Below are positions 25,391-34,993 of a stretch of DNA of 64,000 nucleotides, piece after piece; positions within the stretch are counted from its first letter, which is position 1, and each line of letters starts with the position of its first letter. This stretch comes from Rhizobium sp. NZLR1 (GTDB taxonomy: Bacteria; Pseudomonadota; Alphaproteobacteria; Rhizobiales; Rhizobiaceae): contig NZ_CP071632.1 in the NCBI RefSeq assembly GCF_017357385.1, forward strand, positions 3,987,501-4,051,500. Reading direction: 5' to 3'. The notes under the pieces were generated by a model that was given only the letters and a program-made list of their open reading frames with translations, did no database searches and was not told the DNA's origin. A program made the translations under genes and the position numbers.

Positions 25391-26701
25391 TTATTTGATG
25401 TAGCCGGCCTTGGTCATTTCGCGAGTGGTCAACTGCTGGGCGGCCTGCAGGGCCTGGTCGACCGAAAGCTGGCCGGCAAGCGCTGCGGAGAACTGCTGGC
25501 CCACTGCCGTACCGATGCCCTGGAATTCCGGGATCGCCACGAACTGGACGCCGACATAGGGGACCGGCTTGACGGTCGGCTTGGTCGGATCGGCCGAGTT
25601 GATCGAGTCGAGCGTCATCTTGGCGAACGAAGCCGCCTTCTGGTAGTCCGCATTCGCGTAGAGCGAGGTGCGGGTGCCTGGAGGTGCGTTCAGCCAGCCT
25701 TCCTTCTCGGCGACGAGGTTGGTGTAGTCCTTGCTCGTTGCCCAGGCGACGAACTTCTCAGCGGCTTCGACCTTCTGCGAACCTGCCGGGATGGCGAGGT
25801 TCCAGGCCCAGAGCCAGTTGCCACGCTTGCCGAGGCCCTTGTCCGGGGCGAGCGCGAAGCCGACCTTGTCGGCGACCTGCGACTGCTTCGGATCGGCGAC
25901 GAAGGAAGCGGCAACCGTTGCGTCGATCCACATGCCGCACTTGCCGGTCTGGAAGAGCGCCAGGTTTTCGTTGAAGCCGTTGGAGGAAGCGCCCGGAGGG
26001 CCGGCATCCTTCATCAGCTTGACGTAGAAGTCGAGCGTGTCTTTCCACTCGGGCTGATCGAACTGCGGCTTCCACTTTTCATCGAACCAGCGTGCACCGA
26101 AGGAATTCGACATGGCTGTCAGGAAGGCCATGTTCTCGCCCCAGCCGGCCTTGCCGCGCAGGCAGATGCCGTAGATTTCCTTGTCCTTGTTGGTGATCTT
26201 GCGGGCAGCGTCCGCCACGAAGTCCCAAGTCGGGGCGTCGGGCATCTTCAGGCCGGCGGCGTCGAACAGGTCCTTGCGGTACATGACCATCGAGCTTTCG
26301 CCGTAGAACGGCGCCGCATAGAGCTTGCCGTCCGTGGTCAGGCCGCTGCGGATCGCCGGCAGCAGGTCGTCGGCGTCGTAATCCTTGCCGAGGTTGTCGA
26401 GCGGCAGCAGCCAGCCCTGTTTTGCCCAGATCGGAACTTCATAGGTGCCGATCGTCAGAACGTCGTACTGGCCGCCCTTGGTCGCGATATCGGTCGTGAC
26501 CTTCTGGCGCAGCACGTTTTCTTCGAGGGTGACCCATTCAAGGTCGATGCCGGGATTCTTCGCCTTGAAATCATCCGTCAGCTTCTGCATCCGGATCATG
26601 TCGCCGTTGTTCACGGTTGCGATTGTCAGCGTCTCGGCCGAGGCCATGCCGGCAAACGCCAGTGCTGAGCAGGCGCCCAGCAGAAAAGTTCTCAATGTCA
26701 T
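25391..26701 (-). CDS. smoE: Polyol ABC transporter substrate-binding protein (SmoE type)
   Basis: 436-residue periplasmic binding protein (family 1 solute binding) with a Sec signal peptide (about 1-22, ending in GMASAE). Cluster-1 features such as IDLEWVTLEENVLRQKVTTDIATKGGQYDVL and MWIDATVAASF match sorbitol/mannitol binding proteins. First gene of the importer operon, with a good promoter upstream (26751-26779). Confidence 0.92.
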   Translation of the reverse strand: MTLRTFLLGACSALAFAGMASAETLTIATVNNGDMIRMQKLTDDFKAKNPGIDLEWVTLEENVLRQKVTTDIATKGGQYDVLTIGTYEVPIWAKQGWLLPLDNLGKDYDADDLLPAIRSGLTTDGKLYAAPFYGESSMVMYRKDLFDAAGLKMPDAPTWDFVADAARKITNKDKEIYGICLRGKAGWGENMAFLTAMSNSFGARWFDEKWKPQFDQPEWKDTLDFYVKLMKDAGPPGASSNGFNENLALFQTGKCGMWIDATVAASFVADPKQSQVADKVGFALAPDKGLGKRGNWLWAWNLAIPAGSQKVEAAEKFVAWATSKDYTNLVAEKEGWLNAPPGTRTSLYANADYQKAASFAKMTLDSINSADPTKPTVKPVPYVGVQFVAIPEFQGIGTAVGQQFSAALAGQLSVDQALQAAQQLTTREMTKAGYIK

Positions 26702-26750
26702 ATCTTCCTCCCAGAAGATGGGGTGTGAGCATTCGCTTCGCTCATGGGCA

Positions 26751-26779
26751 ATTACTCAATAAACGATACAGAATGTCAA
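26751..26779 (-). promoter_or_regulatory. smoE promoter with flanking inverted repeat
   Basis: On the minus strand TTGACA (26779-26774), 17-base spacer, AGTAAT (26756-26751), about 50 bases before the smoE ATG. AACGAT (26762-26767) and ATCGTT (26786-26791) form an inverted repeat bracketing the -35 box, a possible operator for the SorC regulator encoded upstream. Confidence 0.5.
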
Positions 26780-26839
26780 TCGGCAATCGTTGCTGCAGTG
26801 CCGAAGGAGGTAGTTATCTCATTGATTTAAATCTCGTAT

Positions 26840-26864
26840 TTTTTGCTCAATTCCTGAGCAAAAA
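26840..26864. repeat. Perfect inverted repeat at the end of the SorC regulator gene
   Basis: TTTTTGCTCA (26840-26849) and TGAGCAAAAA (26855-26864) are perfect ten-base arms with a five-base centre. The regulator's stop codon (26847-26849) is inside the left arm. A terminator needs Ts after the stem, and neither strand has them, so a DNA-binding site is also possible. Confidence 0.45.
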
Positions 26865-27797
26865 CTCAGCAGTCTCTTCGTCAGTAATCAGAGCGTTGAT
26901 TTGATGGCCGACAACGGCGGCCCTGATCGCCTTGAACTTGCGCTTGCCCTTGGCCAGCCCAATGACCATCGACGCGTCGCGGGACGGAATCGGCGCCGAC
27001 GCGACGCGCTCGTTGATCGGGTTGTCGAGCAACCCGCCGTCGACGTCGAAGATCCAGCCGCAGATCTCGCCGACCGCCCCGCCGCGCATCAGCTCCATCA
27101 TCTCGTCCTTCTCGAGAAAACCGTCGACGCAGAGCGGCCCGTCGATGCCGAGCTCACCGATGCCGACGAAGGTGACATCGGCTTGCGCGCTGATGTCAAG
27201 CGTCGAGCGCACCAGTTGCTGGCCATGCAGCAGTTCCCGCTCTTCCGCCGAGGTGACAAGCACCGGCAACGGCATCGGATAGTGCCGCGCTTTCACGGCA
27301 TCGGCCATGCTGAAGATGACATTGTAATAAGCCGCCGATCCGTCCGGGGCGATATTGCCGGTCAGCGAGACGATACGGTGGTGGGGACATTCGATCGCCG
27401 GAAGCTGGTCGACGGCCGCCTTCAGCGTCCGGCCGGTACCGACGGCAAGCACGATCGGCTCGGCCCGTTTCAGCCACCGCTCGATCTCGGCCGCGGCCGC
27501 CTCGGCAATGCCGACCGTCGCCGAGGACCCGGAATCACTCGGCACCACCTCCACATGTTTCAGCCCGAATTTCCGCCGAAGTTGACTGGCGAGTTCCAGG
27601 CAGGCGGCGATCGGATGATCCAGACGCACCTTGATCAGACGTTCGGCAACCGCCAAAGATACCAGCCGCTGCGCCGATTGCCGCGAGATCCCCATCGCGG
27701 CGGCGATTTCATCCTGCGTACGCCCGGCGACGTAATAGAGCCAGCCGGCACGCGCCGCATCGTCGAGCCGTGCAGGGGTCTCGGATCTTTTTGCCAT
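26847..27797 (-). CDS. SorC/DeoR-type sugar-binding transcriptional regulator of the polyol operon
   Basis: 316 residues. HTH near the N-terminus (LYYVAGRTQDEIAAAMGISRQSAQRLVSLA), then a sugar-binding domain with VLAVGTGRTLKAAVDQLP and KFKAIRAAVVGHQINALITDEETA. It lies immediately upstream of smoE on the same strand with about 145 bases between, as regulators of rhizobial smo operons do. The start at 27797 (second ATG) was chosen because the residues before it are untypical. Ligand is probably a polyol or its ketose phosphate. Confidence 0.9.
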   Translation of the reverse strand: MAKRSETPARLDDAARAGWLYYVAGRTQDEIAAAMGISRQSAQRLVSLAVAERLIKVRLDHPIAACLELASQLRRKFGLKHVEVVPSDSGSSATVGIAEAAAAEIERWLKRAEPIVLAVGTGRTLKAAVDQLPAIECPHHRIVSLTGNIAPDGSAAYYNVIFSMADAVKARHYPMPLPVLVTSAEERELLHGQQLVRSTLDISAQADVTFVGIGELGIDGPLCVDGFLEKDEMMELMRGGAVGEICGWIFDVDGGLLDNPINERVASAPIPSRDASMVIGLAKGKRKFKAIRAAVVGHQINALITDEETAEFLLRN

Positions 27798-27922
27798 TGA
27801 ATGCCTACCACGCAAAGTGAGCCGGCGTGCCGCCGCCGAACATGATTTGAATCTGTAACCGCCAGATCAAAACAAAATTCCGGCAAATGTCGAGCCTGTT
27901 GAAAGGAACCCTGCAGAAATGC

Positions 27923-28582
27923 TCAGGCAAACCATTGTAAGACGAGATAGATCGCCGCCTTCACGAGACCGTAAATCACGCCGCCGGCAACGACCAGCGA
28001 CACCGCCGTCATCACGAAGCCGATCAGGGCGAAGAGCCCGTCACGGCCCGATATGCCGAAAGCGAAGACCGAGATCGTGATCGCCGGCAGGATGTTGCCG
28101 AGCGGGACCGGTAGCAGCAGCACGATCGACAGCAGCAGGCACGCGGCCCCGGCGAGATATTCCGCTGGCGGCTCGGCAAAGATCGCAAGCCTTGGCTTCA
28201 GCATGCGCTCCGCCCAGGCGAGCCAGCGGTGGATGCGGCCGACAATGGTCTCGAAATCCTCCCGCCGCATAGAACGGTCGGCAATTATCCTCGGAAGCCA
28301 GGGTTTCAGCCCAAAGGTCAACTGCGCGGCCAGGAAGACGAGCGGAGCGCCGAGCACTGCCGAAGTGCCGGGCGGCGTGGGAAAAGCGTTCGGCAGCGCG
28401 AAGATCAGCATCAACGCGCTGATCGCCCTGTCGCCCATCGTCTGGAACAGGTCGCCGATCGAAATCCGCTCCCGGCTCCGGTCGGCGGCCAGCTGACGCA
28501 GGATGGATGAGAGGCGGCGGCCTTTGGGACGGGGTGGACGTGGTCTTCTGCGTCTATGGGAATCGGCGTTTTCGATGGTCAT
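27923..28582 (-). CDS. ExoD-family membrane protein
   Basis: 219 residues. Residues about 25-180 fit the ExoD family: RRLSSILRQLAADRSRERISIGDLFQTMGDRAISALMLIFALPNAFPTPPGTSAVLGAPLVF, then two or three hydrophobic helices. ExoD was named for a Sinorhizobium locus affecting exopolysaccharide and alkaline tolerance; its molecular role is unknown. An arginine/proline-rich N-terminus (about 8-25) is cytosolic. ATG at 28582 chosen; the longer frame lacks similarity. Confidence 0.82.
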   Translation of the reverse strand: MTIENADSHRRRRPRPPRPKGRRLSSILRQLAADRSRERISIGDLFQTMGDRAISALMLIFALPNAFPTPPGTSAVLGAPLVFLAAQLTFGLKPWLPRIIADRSMRREDFETIVGRIHRWLAWAERMLKPRLAIFAEPPAEYLAGAACLLLSIVLLLPVPLGNILPAITISVFAFGISGRDGLFALIGFVMTAVSLVVAGGVIYGLVKAAIYLVLQWFA

Positions 28583-28795
28583 GATACCAGTAGATGATGG
28601 AAGTACAGGCGCAGATTTTGGCCGCGCAATATGCCAATTGAATGACTTGTGAGACAGGAATAGCTGTTGGTGGCGATTTGGCTCGATCATTCCTCTTCGC
28701 GCCGCAAGCGCGTGGCGCGCGGCGGAATGAAGGCTTGTAATTCCCCGCCAACAGTGCGAGCAGACATCACAGACCAGAGAAACGGCAGGGTGGCA

Positions 28796-29713
28796 ATGAT
28801 CATTTCATTCGACATCGGCGGCTCCGCCATCAAGGGTGGCATCGCTCGCTCCGAGACGGACATCGTCCCCCTCGGCCGGCATCCGACACCGAGGGATGAT
28901 TTCGCCGCTTTCGTCGAGACCTTGCGCGCCATCATCACTGAAACCGGCGAAGAGCCGAGCCGCATTGCCCTCTCCATCGCCGGCGTCGTTGATCCCGATA
29001 CGCAGCGGCTGACCTGCGCCAACATTCCCTGCATCCATGGCCGCACGCTGGCGGCAGATCTCGAAGCGGAACTCGGCCTTCCGGTGCTGATCGCCAACGA
29101 CGCCGACTGTTTCGCCATGGCCGAAGCCGGCCTCGGCGCCGGTCGCGGCCACCGCATCGTCTTCGGCGCCATCCTCGGCACCGGCGTCGGCGGCGGCCTG
29201 GTTGCCGACGGGCGCCTCGTCAATGAGGCCGGCGGTTTTGCCGGCGAATGGGGTCACGGGCCGATCATCGCATCCGCAGCCGGTTATCCGCCTGCCACCA
29301 TTCCTGCCTATGCCTGCGGCTGCGGCCAGAGGGGATGCGTCGACACGGTCGGCGGCGCCCGTGGCCTGGAGCGCCTGCACAAGACGCTGCATGATCTCGA
29401 CCTTTCGAGCGAAGAAATCATCGCTCAATGGCAACATGATGAGGAGAAGGCGACACGGACGATCGACGTCTATGTCGATCTCGTCGCCTCGCCCCTGGCG
29501 CTGACGATCAACATCACCGGCGCCACCATCGTGCCGGTCGGCGGCGGGCTGTCCAATGTCGAGCCGCTGCTTGCCGAGCTCGATCACGCCGTGCGCGCCC
29601 GCATCCTGCGCAAATTCGACCGGCCGCTGGTGGTGCGCAGCCAATGCCGTATCGAACCCGGCCTGATCGGCGCAGCACTGCTGGGATTGAAGGCGGACGT
29701 GGTGGTGGCCTAA
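28796..29713 (+). CDS. ROK-family sugar kinase
   Basis: 305 residues. N-terminal ATP-binding loop FDIGGSAIKGGIA, sugar-binding VLIANDADCFAMAEAG and EWGHGP, and the ROK zinc site CGCGQRGCVDTVGG (four cysteines in the usual order). Such enzymes phosphorylate glucose, N-acetylglucosamine or N-acetylmannosamine. The convergent neighbour is a GH20 N-acetylhexosaminidase, so N-acetylglucosamine is a reasonable guess. The ATG at 28796 has an AGGGTGG site. Its end overlaps the hexosaminidase gene by four bases. Confidence 0.9.
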   Translation: MIISFDIGGSAIKGGIARSETDIVPLGRHPTPRDDFAAFVETLRAIITETGEEPSRIALSIAGVVDPDTQRLTCANIPCIHGRTLAADLEAELGLPVLIANDADCFAMAEAGLGAGRGHRIVFGAILGTGVGGGLVADGRLVNEAGGFAGEWGHGPIIASAAGYPPATIPAYACGCGQRGCVDTVGGARGLERLHKTLHDLDLSSEEIIAQWQHDEEKATRTIDVYVDLVASPLALTINITGATIVPVGGGLSNVEPLLAELDHAVRARILRKFDRPLVVRSQCRIEPGLIGAALLGLKADVVVA

Positions 29714-31620
29714 AGCACCGGCCACATCCGCACGATCGCTGCGAACCGATCCCAGTCCTTGCGCGCCAGAGGCGTCCAGGCCGCCTCGGCGATTGCCGGA
29801 AGGCGCGGAAAGACCAGCCGGTTGAAATGGGTGCGCGAGGCGATGTTGCCGCTCCAGATACAGGCCTGGATGCCGCGCATCTTCCCCTTCAGCGCCTCCG
29901 GCAACTCGCCCTCGGCCTCGTAACAATAGGTCCGCTCCGGCGGCGTGAAGCCTGCCCAGCTTGCGCCGGGCTCGGACCAGGCTTCCGCCTGCGCCATGTC
30001 GAGATAGTAGGCCTGTCCCGGCGTCATCACCACGTCGTAACCTGCCTGCGCCAGTTCGATGCCGACATCGGACCTTTCCCAGGCCATCAACAGCGTGCCG
30101 TCGCGATCGACGCCGCCACCGTTCGAGACCTCATTCCAGCCGGCAAGCTTCCTGCCGCGTTCCGACAGCATGCCCTGGACGCGCTTCAGGAAGTGAGATT
30201 GCAGCGCGGCGGCGCCGGCCAGTTTCTCCCGCTCCATCAGCGCCTGGCAGAGCGGCGAGGAAAGCCAGGCGCCGGACGCAACCTCGTCACCGCCGATATG
30301 AAAATACTCGCCGGGAAACAGCGCCACCATTTCGTCGAACACGTTGCCGAGGAATTCGTAAGTGAATTCGACCGCCGGGTTGAGGGCATTGTTGGCATAA
30401 CCTTGCGGTGAGCGGTAACTATCCTCAGCCTCCTGCGGATCGACGAGATCGGGTAATGAAGACAGCGCTGCGGCGCTGTGGCCGGGAATATCGATTTCCG
30501 GCACCACCTCGACACCAAGCGATGCGGCATGCGCAACGATCCGCCTGACGTCGTCTTGCGTATAATGGCCGGTGCGTGTTTCCGGCCCGTCGCCGTACTG
30601 CGCCGCCAGCGCTTCGTCAGGCCCACCCCGTGCGCCGATTTCCGTCAGCGCGGGATAGGCCTTGATCTCCAACCGCCAGGCTTCGTCATCGGTCAGGTGC
30701 CAATGGAAAATATTGAGTTTGTTCCACGCCAGGATATCGATCAGCCGCATGACGTCCGCCACCGGATAAAACCGCCCCGACACATCGAGATGACAGCCGC
30801 GCCAGTCATGGCGCGGCTGGTCGGCGATCGTGCCGAAATTGGGAAATTGGAAGCGCTCGCGATCGGCGCGGGCGCCGTGCAGCAATTGCGCCAGGCTGAT
30901 CAGCCCGTATTGCCGCCCCGCTGGGTCCGCGCTCGAAAGCACGATCTCATGCGAGGAGAAACGCAGTTCGTAAGCGAAGGCGGCGATCGATGATTCGGTG
31001 ACGAAACGAATGGCTCGCCCGCCTTTGACGGCACCGAGCGAGAACGGCGCGCTGTCGGCCGGATAGAGCCGCTGGCAAAGCGCGAGAACCAGGGAGAGCG
31101 CCTTGATCGCATCGGGCCGGGTCCTTTCAACGGGATAAAGGACGACCGGCAAGTCTCCCGCCTTCAGCCCGAGCGACAGCGGCCAGGGCAGCAGCGCATA
31201 GGGCTCCTCGATCCGGCCCGGCGGCAGAAGCGGCGGCGCCACACCGCCATCCCGGCCTTCGAGCATGAGATCGCCGAAAGTAACCGGAACGTGACGGCCG
31301 TCCATAAGCGTCAGATGGGCAGATTTGATACCATCCGTCCTATGTTTCGGTTCGCTGGCCAGCCCTTCGACGGTGAACCGCCAGCGCCCGCCCGGGGCAA
31401 TGCTCAGCCCGTCGGGCGGCAGGAATTCATGGAAATTCGCAACCTGCCGCGTCCGGCTGGCGCCGTCGCAGACATTTGCGTCGGCAACCCGCGTTGCCGA
31501 TACATAGGAAAGCGAGAAGCCGGAAAGCGGCTCGGCCGAAAGATTGAAGAGCGTGAAGGTCAAACGCCCGAGACTGTCCTCGATCGGGCTCCAGCTCGCG
31601 TCCAAACGATAATCGGCCAT
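29710..31620 (-). CDS. Beta-N-acetylhexosaminidase, GH20
   Basis: 636 residues. The catalytic pair is in YFHIGGDEVASGAW (D445, E446) of the TIM barrel, preceded by the LNIFHWHLTDDEAWRLEI strand typical of GH20 and by an N-terminal alpha/beta GH20b domain. It hydrolyses terminal N-acetylglucosamine or -galactosamine from chito-oligosaccharides or glycans. No signal peptide is seen from the ATG at 31620, which has a GGGGAGG site, so it should act in the cytosol on imported oligosaccharides. The first 100 residues (CBM-like beta strands) are less conserved. Confidence 0.93.
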   Translation of the reverse strand: MADYRLDASWSPIEDSLGRLTFTLFNLSAEPLSGFSLSYVSATRVADANVCDGASRTRQVANFHEFLPPDGLSIAPGGRWRFTVEGLASEPKHRTDGIKSAHLTLMDGRHVPVTFGDLMLEGRDGGVAPPLLPPGRIEEPYALLPWPLSLGLKAGDLPVVLYPVERTRPDAIKALSLVLALCQRLYPADSAPFSLGAVKGGRAIRFVTESSIAAFAYELRFSSHEIVLSSADPAGRQYGLISLAQLLHGARADRERFQFPNFGTIADQPRHDWRGCHLDVSGRFYPVADVMRLIDILAWNKLNIFHWHLTDDEAWRLEIKAYPALTEIGARGGPDEALAAQYGDGPETRTGHYTQDDVRRIVAHAASLGVEVVPEIDIPGHSAAALSSLPDLVDPQEAEDSYRSPQGYANNALNPAVEFTYEFLGNVFDEMVALFPGEYFHIGGDEVASGAWLSSPLCQALMEREKLAGAAALQSHFLKRVQGMLSERGRKLAGWNEVSNGGGVDRDGTLLMAWERSDVGIELAQAGYDVVMTPGQAYYLDMAQAEAWSEPGASWAGFTPPERTYCYEAEGELPEALKGKMRGIQACIWSGNIASRTHFNRLVFPRLPAIAEAAWTPLARKDWDRFAAIVRMWPVL

Positions 31621-31795
31621 GATCGTGCCTCCCCGCAAACTCGTCGGCGGCAATGCATCGCCGAGACGCCGTCTTGCTCTTCCGGCATGTTTTCGCAGCT
31701 TAGCTCTTTCGGGGCGGCAATGGAATCGGCACGCAGGTTCAAAGGCGAGCGGGCAGCGCAACGTGGTTTGATGAGAGAGCTGCGACCTCGTAAGG

Positions 31796-31822
31796 AAAAC
31801 GGCGCGGCTTTCCCCGCGCCGT
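31796..31822 (-). terminator. Terminator of the RND efflux operon
   Basis: Minus strand: ACGGCGCGG pairs perfectly with CCGCGCCGT around a six-base loop, followed by TTTT. It starts two bases after the RND stop codon. Confidence 0.75.
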
Positions 31823-31824
31823 CC

Positions 31825-34800
31825 TCACTCTGCTGCCAACGCCGGCGGATGTCTGTCATCCGCCTCTTCCTGGATGGCGTCGGCATCCTGGCCTAGCTCG
31901 TCCTTTGCCTTCGGCTCCCGGCCGAAGAAAAGCGCGTAACCGGCAGGCAGAACCAGAATCGTAAGCACGGTCGCGACCAGGATGCCGCCCATCATGGCGT
32001 AGGCGAGCGGACCCCAGAAGACGCCGCGCGAGATCGGGATCAGTGCGAGCACGGCGGTCAGCGCCGTCAGCATGATCGGCCGGAAACGCCGCACGGCAGC
32101 ACCGACGATCGCCTCCTGCCGGTGCATGCCGGCCTTGATATCCTGGTCGATCTGGTCGACCAGGATGATCGAGTTGCGCATGATGATGCCGAGCAGCGCG
32201 ATGACACCGAGGATCGCCACGAAGCCGAACGGCGCGCCGCTGATCAGCAAGGCGGCCGCCGCGCCGATAATCCCGAGCGGACCGGTCGCCAGCACCAGCA
32301 TCGCCTTGCCGAAGTGCTGCAGTTGTACCATCAGCAGCACGATGATGACGGCGAGCATGATCGGCGCCTTGGCGGCGATCGACATCTGGCTTTCCGCCGC
32401 ATCCTCGGCGCCGCCCTGGATTTCGACATTGTAGCCGGCCGGCAGGCTGTCGCGCATGTCCTTCATGTCGGCATACATCTTCATCACCACGTCGTTCGGC
32501 TGCACGCCATCGGGCAACGTCGCCCGCACGGTGATCGTCGGCAGGCGGTTGCGCCGCCATTCGATGCCCTGCTCCATGACCGGCACGACCTTGGCCACCT
32601 GCGAGACCGGCACGAAGCCGCCGAAATCCGTCGGCACATAGACCGAGTTCACCGCCGACAGCAGCGAACGGCTGGCATCCGGCTCACGGGCGACGATCGA
32701 GACCGTCTCCTCGCCGTCGCGGAAATCGTCGAGTGCCGCACCGGACATGGCGGTCTGCAGCATCTGGCGAACCCGCTGCGAGGTGACGCCAAGGGCCCGG
32801 GCGCGGTCCTGGTCGATCACCAGCTTCATCGCCGGCACCTGTTCCAGCCAGTCGTCATGAATGGCGCCGAGCATCGGATTGGCCTGGAAGCGCGCCTTTA
32901 CCTGATCGGCGATGGCTCGCACTTCCTGTCGGTCCGGCCCCATGACGCGCATCTGCACCGGCCAGCCAGTCGGCGGGCCGAGGAAGAGACGATCGACCTT
33001 GCCGCGAATCTCCGGGAAATCCTCTGCAAGAATCGCCCGCAGCTTGACGATCAGCCGCTCACGCGCCGGTTCGTCATTGGCCATGACGAGGAGCTGGGCG
33101 AAGTTCGGGTTGCGCAACTGCTGGTCGAGCGGCAGGAAGAAGCGCGGCGCGCCTTCGCCGATATAGGTGGCGATGAACTTCTTGTCGGGATCATCCATCA
33201 TCTTGGCTTCGAGCGCCTTTGCCTGCACCTCGACTTCCTTGATGCTGGTGCCCTCGGGCAGCCACAGATCGACAAGGATTTCCGGCCGCGACGATTGCGG
33301 GAAGAAATTCTGCGGAATGAACTGGAAGGCCCAGAGGCTGGTGACGAAGGTGCCGAGCGTCAGCAGCAGCACGATGACCCGGTGGCGCACCGCCCAGCCG
33401 ACCGTGCCGCGCAGACGGCGATAGAAGCCGGTGTCGAACGCGTCGTGATGCTCGCCGGCGTGATGGCGCTGCTTGAGGATCATGTAGCCGAGCCACGGCG
33501 TGAAATAGACGGCGACGAACCACGAGGTGACCAGCGCGATGCCGACGACATAAAACAGCGAACGCACATATTCGCCGGCCGTCGATGCAGCGAAGCCGAC
33601 GGGAATGAAGCCGGCCGTGGTGATCAGCGTACCCGTCAGCATCGGGAAAGCGGTCGAGGAATAGGCGAAGCTTGCCGCTTCGATCTTGACCAGCCCCTCC
33701 TCCAGCTTTCGCTCCATCATCTCGACGACGATCATCGCATCGTCGACGAGCAGGCCGAGCGCGATGATCAGCGCGCCGAGCGAGATGCGCTGCAGGTCGA
33801 TGCCGAGTTCGTACATTAGCGCGAAGGTGGCAGCGAGCACCAGCGGAATGGCAATGGCGATGACGAGGCCCGAGCGCCAGCCGATCGACAGGAACGAGAC
33901 AATAAGCACGATGACAAGGGCTTCGCCGAGCGCATGCATGAATTCGCTGACCGCATCCGTCACCACGTCGGGCTGGTTGGCGATCTGATCGACCGCGACG
34001 CCGTAGGGCAGCGCCTCCTCGAAGCGCTGATAGGTCGCCTCGACGCCCTTGCCGACATCGGTGACGTTGAAGCCCTTGGCCATCACGACGCCGACCTGGA
34101 CGCTGTCATGGCCGTTGAAACGGTACTTGCGCTGATAGGGATCCTCGAGCCCGGAACTGACGGTGGCGATATCGCCGAGCCGGGTCACTTGGCCGCCGGC
34201 GCGAAGGCGCAATTCGCGGATATCGGCCGCCTTCTTCACGTCGCCTTCGACGGAGATGCGCACCGAGCGCAGGCCGGTATCGACGGAGCCCGCCGGATCG
34301 ACATTGTTCTGGCCGTTGATGGCGTTCTGCAGGTCGAGGATCGTCAGGCCGCGCTCGGCGAGCGCCTTGGACGAGACGTCGATATAGATCTTCTCAGGCT
34401 GGTCGCCGATGATGACCGCCTTCTCGACACCCGGCGTCGTCAGCAGCATGTCGCGCGCCTCGATCGCGAATTTCTTCAGTTCCGGATAGGAATAGCCGTC
34501 GCCGCTGATCGAATGCAGCGTGATGAAGGTGTCGCCGAATTCGTCGTTGAAATAGGGGCCGAGCAGGCCCTGCGGTAGCTCGCTGGAGATGTCGCCGACC
34601 TTCTTGCGCACCTGGTAGAAGGCATCCGCTACCTGTTGCGAATTGGTGTCACCCTTGACCTGCAGGGTGATGATCGCACTGCCCGCCCTCGTATAGGACT
34701 TGACCCAGTCGATATGCGGGGTTTCCTGTAGCTTGCGCTCGATCTTGTTGACGACCTGATCTTCCATCTCCTGGATGGAAGCGCCCGGCCAGATCGCCTG

Positions 34801-34968
34801 AACGACCATGACGCGGAAGGTGAATTCGGGATCCTCGCGCTGGCCCATGCGCATCAGACCGAGCACGCCGGTGATGATGATCAGTCCGAAGAGGAAGCGG
34901 GCGATGCTCGGATGGCCGATCGCCCAGCGCGACAGATTGAAGGGTCGCTTTTCGGTGGTGGCGTCCAT
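31825..34968 (-). CDS. RND-family efflux transporter, inner-membrane pump
   Basis: 1047-residue proton-driven pump of the AcrB/MdtB superfamily. It has the expected 12-helix plan with two large periplasmic loops. The proton-relay aspartates are visible in helix 4 (LGLLVDDAMIVVE). The N-terminal SIARFLFGLIIITGVLGLMRMGQREDPEF and the pore-domain wording resemble the TriC/MexK-like branch rather than AcrB proper. The partner adaptor is encoded 25 bases upstream; no outer-membrane channel gene is near, so a channel encoded elsewhere must be shared. Substrates unknown. Confidence 0.93.
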   Translation of the reverse strand: MDATTEKRPFNLSRWAIGHPSIARFLFGLIIITGVLGLMRMGQREDPEFTFRVMVVQAIWPGASIQEMEDQVVNKIERKLQETPHIDWVKSYTRAGSAIITLQVKGDTNSQQVADAFYQVRKKVGDISSELPQGLLGPYFNDEFGDTFITLHSISGDGYSYPELKKFAIEARDMLLTTPGVEKAVIIGDQPEKIYIDVSSKALAERGLTILDLQNAINGQNNVDPAGSVDTGLRSVRISVEGDVKKAADIRELRLRAGGQVTRLGDIATVSSGLEDPYQRKYRFNGHDSVQVGVVMAKGFNVTDVGKGVEATYQRFEEALPYGVAVDQIANQPDVVTDAVSEFMHALGEALVIVLIVSFLSIGWRSGLVIAIAIPLVLAATFALMYELGIDLQRISLGALIIALGLLVDDAMIVVEMMERKLEEGLVKIEAASFAYSSTAFPMLTGTLITTAGFIPVGFAASTAGEYVRSLFYVVGIALVTSWFVAVYFTPWLGYMILKQRHHAGEHHDAFDTGFYRRLRGTVGWAVRHRVIVLLLTLGTFVTSLWAFQFIPQNFFPQSSRPEILVDLWLPEGTSIKEVEVQAKALEAKMMDDPDKKFIATYIGEGAPRFFLPLDQQLRNPNFAQLLVMANDEPARERLIVKLRAILAEDFPEIRGKVDRLFLGPPTGWPVQMRVMGPDRQEVRAIADQVKARFQANPMLGAIHDDWLEQVPAMKLVIDQDRARALGVTSQRVRQMLQTAMSGAALDDFRDGEETVSIVAREPDASRSLLSAVNSVYVPTDFGGFVPVSQVAKVVPVMEQGIEWRRNRLPTITVRATLPDGVQPNDVVMKMYADMKDMRDSLPAGYNVEIQGGAEDAAESQMSIAAKAPIMLAVIIVLLMVQLQHFGKAMLVLATGPLGIIGAAAALLISGAPFGFVAILGVIALLGIIMRNSIILVDQIDQDIKAGMHRQEAIVGAAVRRFRPIMLTALTAVLALIPISRGVFWGPLAYAMMGGILVATVLTILVLPAGYALFFGREPKAKDELGQDADAIQEEADDRHPPALAAE

Positions 34969-34993
34969 GGTTCCGTTCCCTTTTATGACCTGA

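Noticed and set aside
24251..26668. 805-codon open frame on the plus strand
   Set aside because: It lies wholly antisense to smoG, smoF and smoE, which have clear domains. The translation is rich in Arg, His and Asp with no fold signature, as expected from GC-rich third positions.
32122..33819. 565-codon open frame on the plus strand
   Set aside because: Antisense shadow of the RND pump gene; composition is Asp/Arg/His-rich and without domains.
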